Assembly: GCA_033344735.1 (NCBI GenBank)
Contig: JAWPMW010000001.1
Location: 1,866,171-1,930,170, forward strand
Length of the DNA stretch: 64,000 nt
Reading direction: 5' to 3'
Source: Gammaproteobacteria bacterium
Lineage (GTDB): Bacteria > Pseudomonadota > Gammaproteobacteria > UBA4575
Part shown: positions 63,213 to 64,000 of the stretch, in pieces
Layout of the letters: each line of letters starts with the position of its first letter
Position numbering within the stretch: position 1 is the stretch's first letter
The notes under the pieces: generated by a model
What the model was told of the DNA's origin: nothing
Databases searched by the model: none
The model's input: the letters and a program-made list of their open reading frames with translations, nothing else
Position numbers and translations under genes: made by a program

Positions 63213-63935
63213 ATGAAAGCTGTTGTTAAACTTTACAAGTGGGGCCAAGTTATCAACCGGACAGTATATCCATGGATATGCTGCGTATGTGGCAGCAATG
63301 ATCATAGAGGAATTGGGGTGTGTGATGCTTGTATTCATTATTTGCCCTGGTGTTCTGAGAATAGGCTATGTGGCATTTGCGGCCTACCAATTGCAGCAGA
63401 AATGAGCGTAACTAAGATATGCGGTAAGTGCCAACAATTACCTCCTTACTATGATGCTACCCATGCTAATTTTTGGTATCAGCCACCTATCGATAAATTA
63501 ATCTCACACTATAAATATTTTAATCAATGGCAAAATGCACATACATTAGTAAAATTGTCAGCTAATAAATTTAGTGCTGTTGCTAAAACTGGTCTTGTAA
63601 TACCTATGCCCAGTCATCCTGCGCGAGTTCGTCAAAGAGGGTTTAATGCCGTATTCGAGTTGATTAAATTATTTAGAAAAGAAATAAAATTTGACTATAG
63701 CCTTAACTGTGTGTTTCGAACTAAAAATACCCAAACACAAACAAACAAATTAAAGAATCAGCGTAAAAAAAATGTAAAGAACGCTTTCAAAGTAACTAGC
63801 CAAATTGATTATGACCACGTGATTATATTTGACGAAGTAGTTACAACAGCAGCGAGCGTAAATGAGCTTAGCTACTGTTTAAAAAAAGCAGGTGTTAAGC
63901 GAGTCAGTATCTATGCAATAGCGCGAACTAAATAG
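63213..63935 (+). CDS. comF: ComF-family phosphoribosyltransferase-like protein
   Basis: ComF/GntX-type proteins are linked to DNA uptake (or utilisation of external DNA) and join a zinc-finger-like N terminus to a phosphoribosyltransferase fold. Cysteine pairs occur in CCVCGSNDHRGIGVCDAC (about 23-40) and in CGICGLP with CGKCQQLP. The PRPP-loop motif is IIFDEVVTTAASVNEL (near 206), where DE replaces the usual DD, and the PRTase core has VIPMPSHPARVRQRGFNAVFELI. The 240-residue length is normal. It converges with ubiA, overlapping its 3' end by 8 bp. This position beside bioB is common in gammaproteobacteria. Confidence 0.92.
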   Translation: MKAVVKLYKWGQVINRTVYPWICCVCGSNDHRGIGVCDACIHYLPWCSENRLCGICGLPIAAEMSVTKICGKCQQLPPYYDATHANFWYQPPIDKLISHYKYFNQWQNAHTLVKLSANKFSAVAKTGLVIPMPSHPARVRQRGFNAVFELIKLFRKEIKFDYSLNCVFRTKNTQTQTNKLKNQRKKNVKNAFKVTSQIDYDHVIIFDEVVTTAASVNELSYCLKKAGVKRVSIYAIARTK

Positions 63936-64000
63936 GTAACCAATAACTCGCAGCAATACCTATAAATATAACCAGTCCGACGTAATTGTTATTTAGAAAC
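63928..64000 (-). CDS. ubiA: 4-hydroxybenzoate polyprenyltransferase, 3' end
   Basis: The last 73 bases encode, on the minus strand, the end of a membrane protein whose reading is FLNNNYVGLVIFIGIAASYW followed by LPI and a TAG stop at 63928-63930. The NNNYVGLV-F-G-A-SYW pattern is that of the C-terminal membrane helix of UbiA, which prenylates 4-hydroxybenzoate in ubiquinone synthesis. The rest of the gene lies beyond the right edge. It overlaps the comF stop. The call rests on a short match, but the match is specific. Confidence 0.72.
   Translation of the reverse strand, partial: FLNNNYVGLVIFIGIAASYWLPI

Overview
The window is a continuous stretch of a low-GC gammaproteobacterial chromosome that includes the replication origin. 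Gene content and order suggest this placement: a conserved rpmH-rnpA-yidD-yidC-mnmE-mnmG-rsmG-parA-parB-atpIBEFHAGDC block facing dnaA-dnaN-recF-gyrB, a homodimeric-type aceE with aceF, and a crc/exoA-pyrE, argB-algC-dut-coaBC-radC neighbourhood like that of Pseudomonas-type genomes. The genus cannot be named from the sequence alone. Both ends are cut inside genes: glyQ on the left and ubiA on the right.

Layout. 1-3.9 kb (+): glyQ (partial), glyS, gmhB and a plsC-type acyltransferase. 3.9-6.9 kb: a Tas-type aldo/keto reductase (-) and a SulP anion transporter with a STAS domain (+). 6.9-8.7 kb (-): trmB, thiG, thiS. 8.8-14.5 kb (-): a four-gene surface-polysaccharide block (PaaK/CapK-like adenylate-forming enzyme, two GT4 glycosyltransferases, an asparagine-synthase-type amidotransferase) of the kind that accompanies exosortase A/PEP-CTERM systems, although no exosortase is visible. 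It lies between thiS and a divergent marR/thiO pair. 16.4-18.6 kb (+): a Fur/Irr-like regulator and three small unrecognised genes, the first preceded by a Fur-box-like site. 18.6-27.4 kb (-): aceF, aceE, a Wzx-type flippase, glmS, glmU.

27.5-42.7 kb (-) is the classic left arm of the origin: the complete F1Fo ATP synthase operon with a clear terminator, the parAB chromosome partition genes, rsmG, mnmG, mnmE, and the tightly overlapping yidC-yidD-rnpA-rpmH set (rpmH is only 44 codons). 42.9-49.1 kb (+) is the right arm: dnaA, a 213-bp dnaA-dnaN spacer with a cluster of DnaA boxes (probable oriC), dnaN, recF and gyrB. Two near-perfect parS sites lie inside recF, the presumed targets of the ParB encoded 10 kb away. 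Transcription leaves the origin on both sides.

49.2-64 kb is housekeeping with some cell-envelope genes: an SH3b membrane protein, xthA, an orphan ParA-like ATPase, an L,D-transpeptidase, a DUF4197 protein, an AmpG-like permease, a second exonuclease III at the crc position next to pyrE (with its catalytic residues intact), a DUF4124 protein, argB, algC, dut, coaBC, radC, bioF, bioB, comF and the 3' end of ubiA. No tRNA, rRNA, CRISPR array, transposase or prophage gene was seen. The least explained parts are the small-gene island at 17.0-18.6 kb, the hairpin leader of the polysaccharide block, and the metal-site loss in GmhB.
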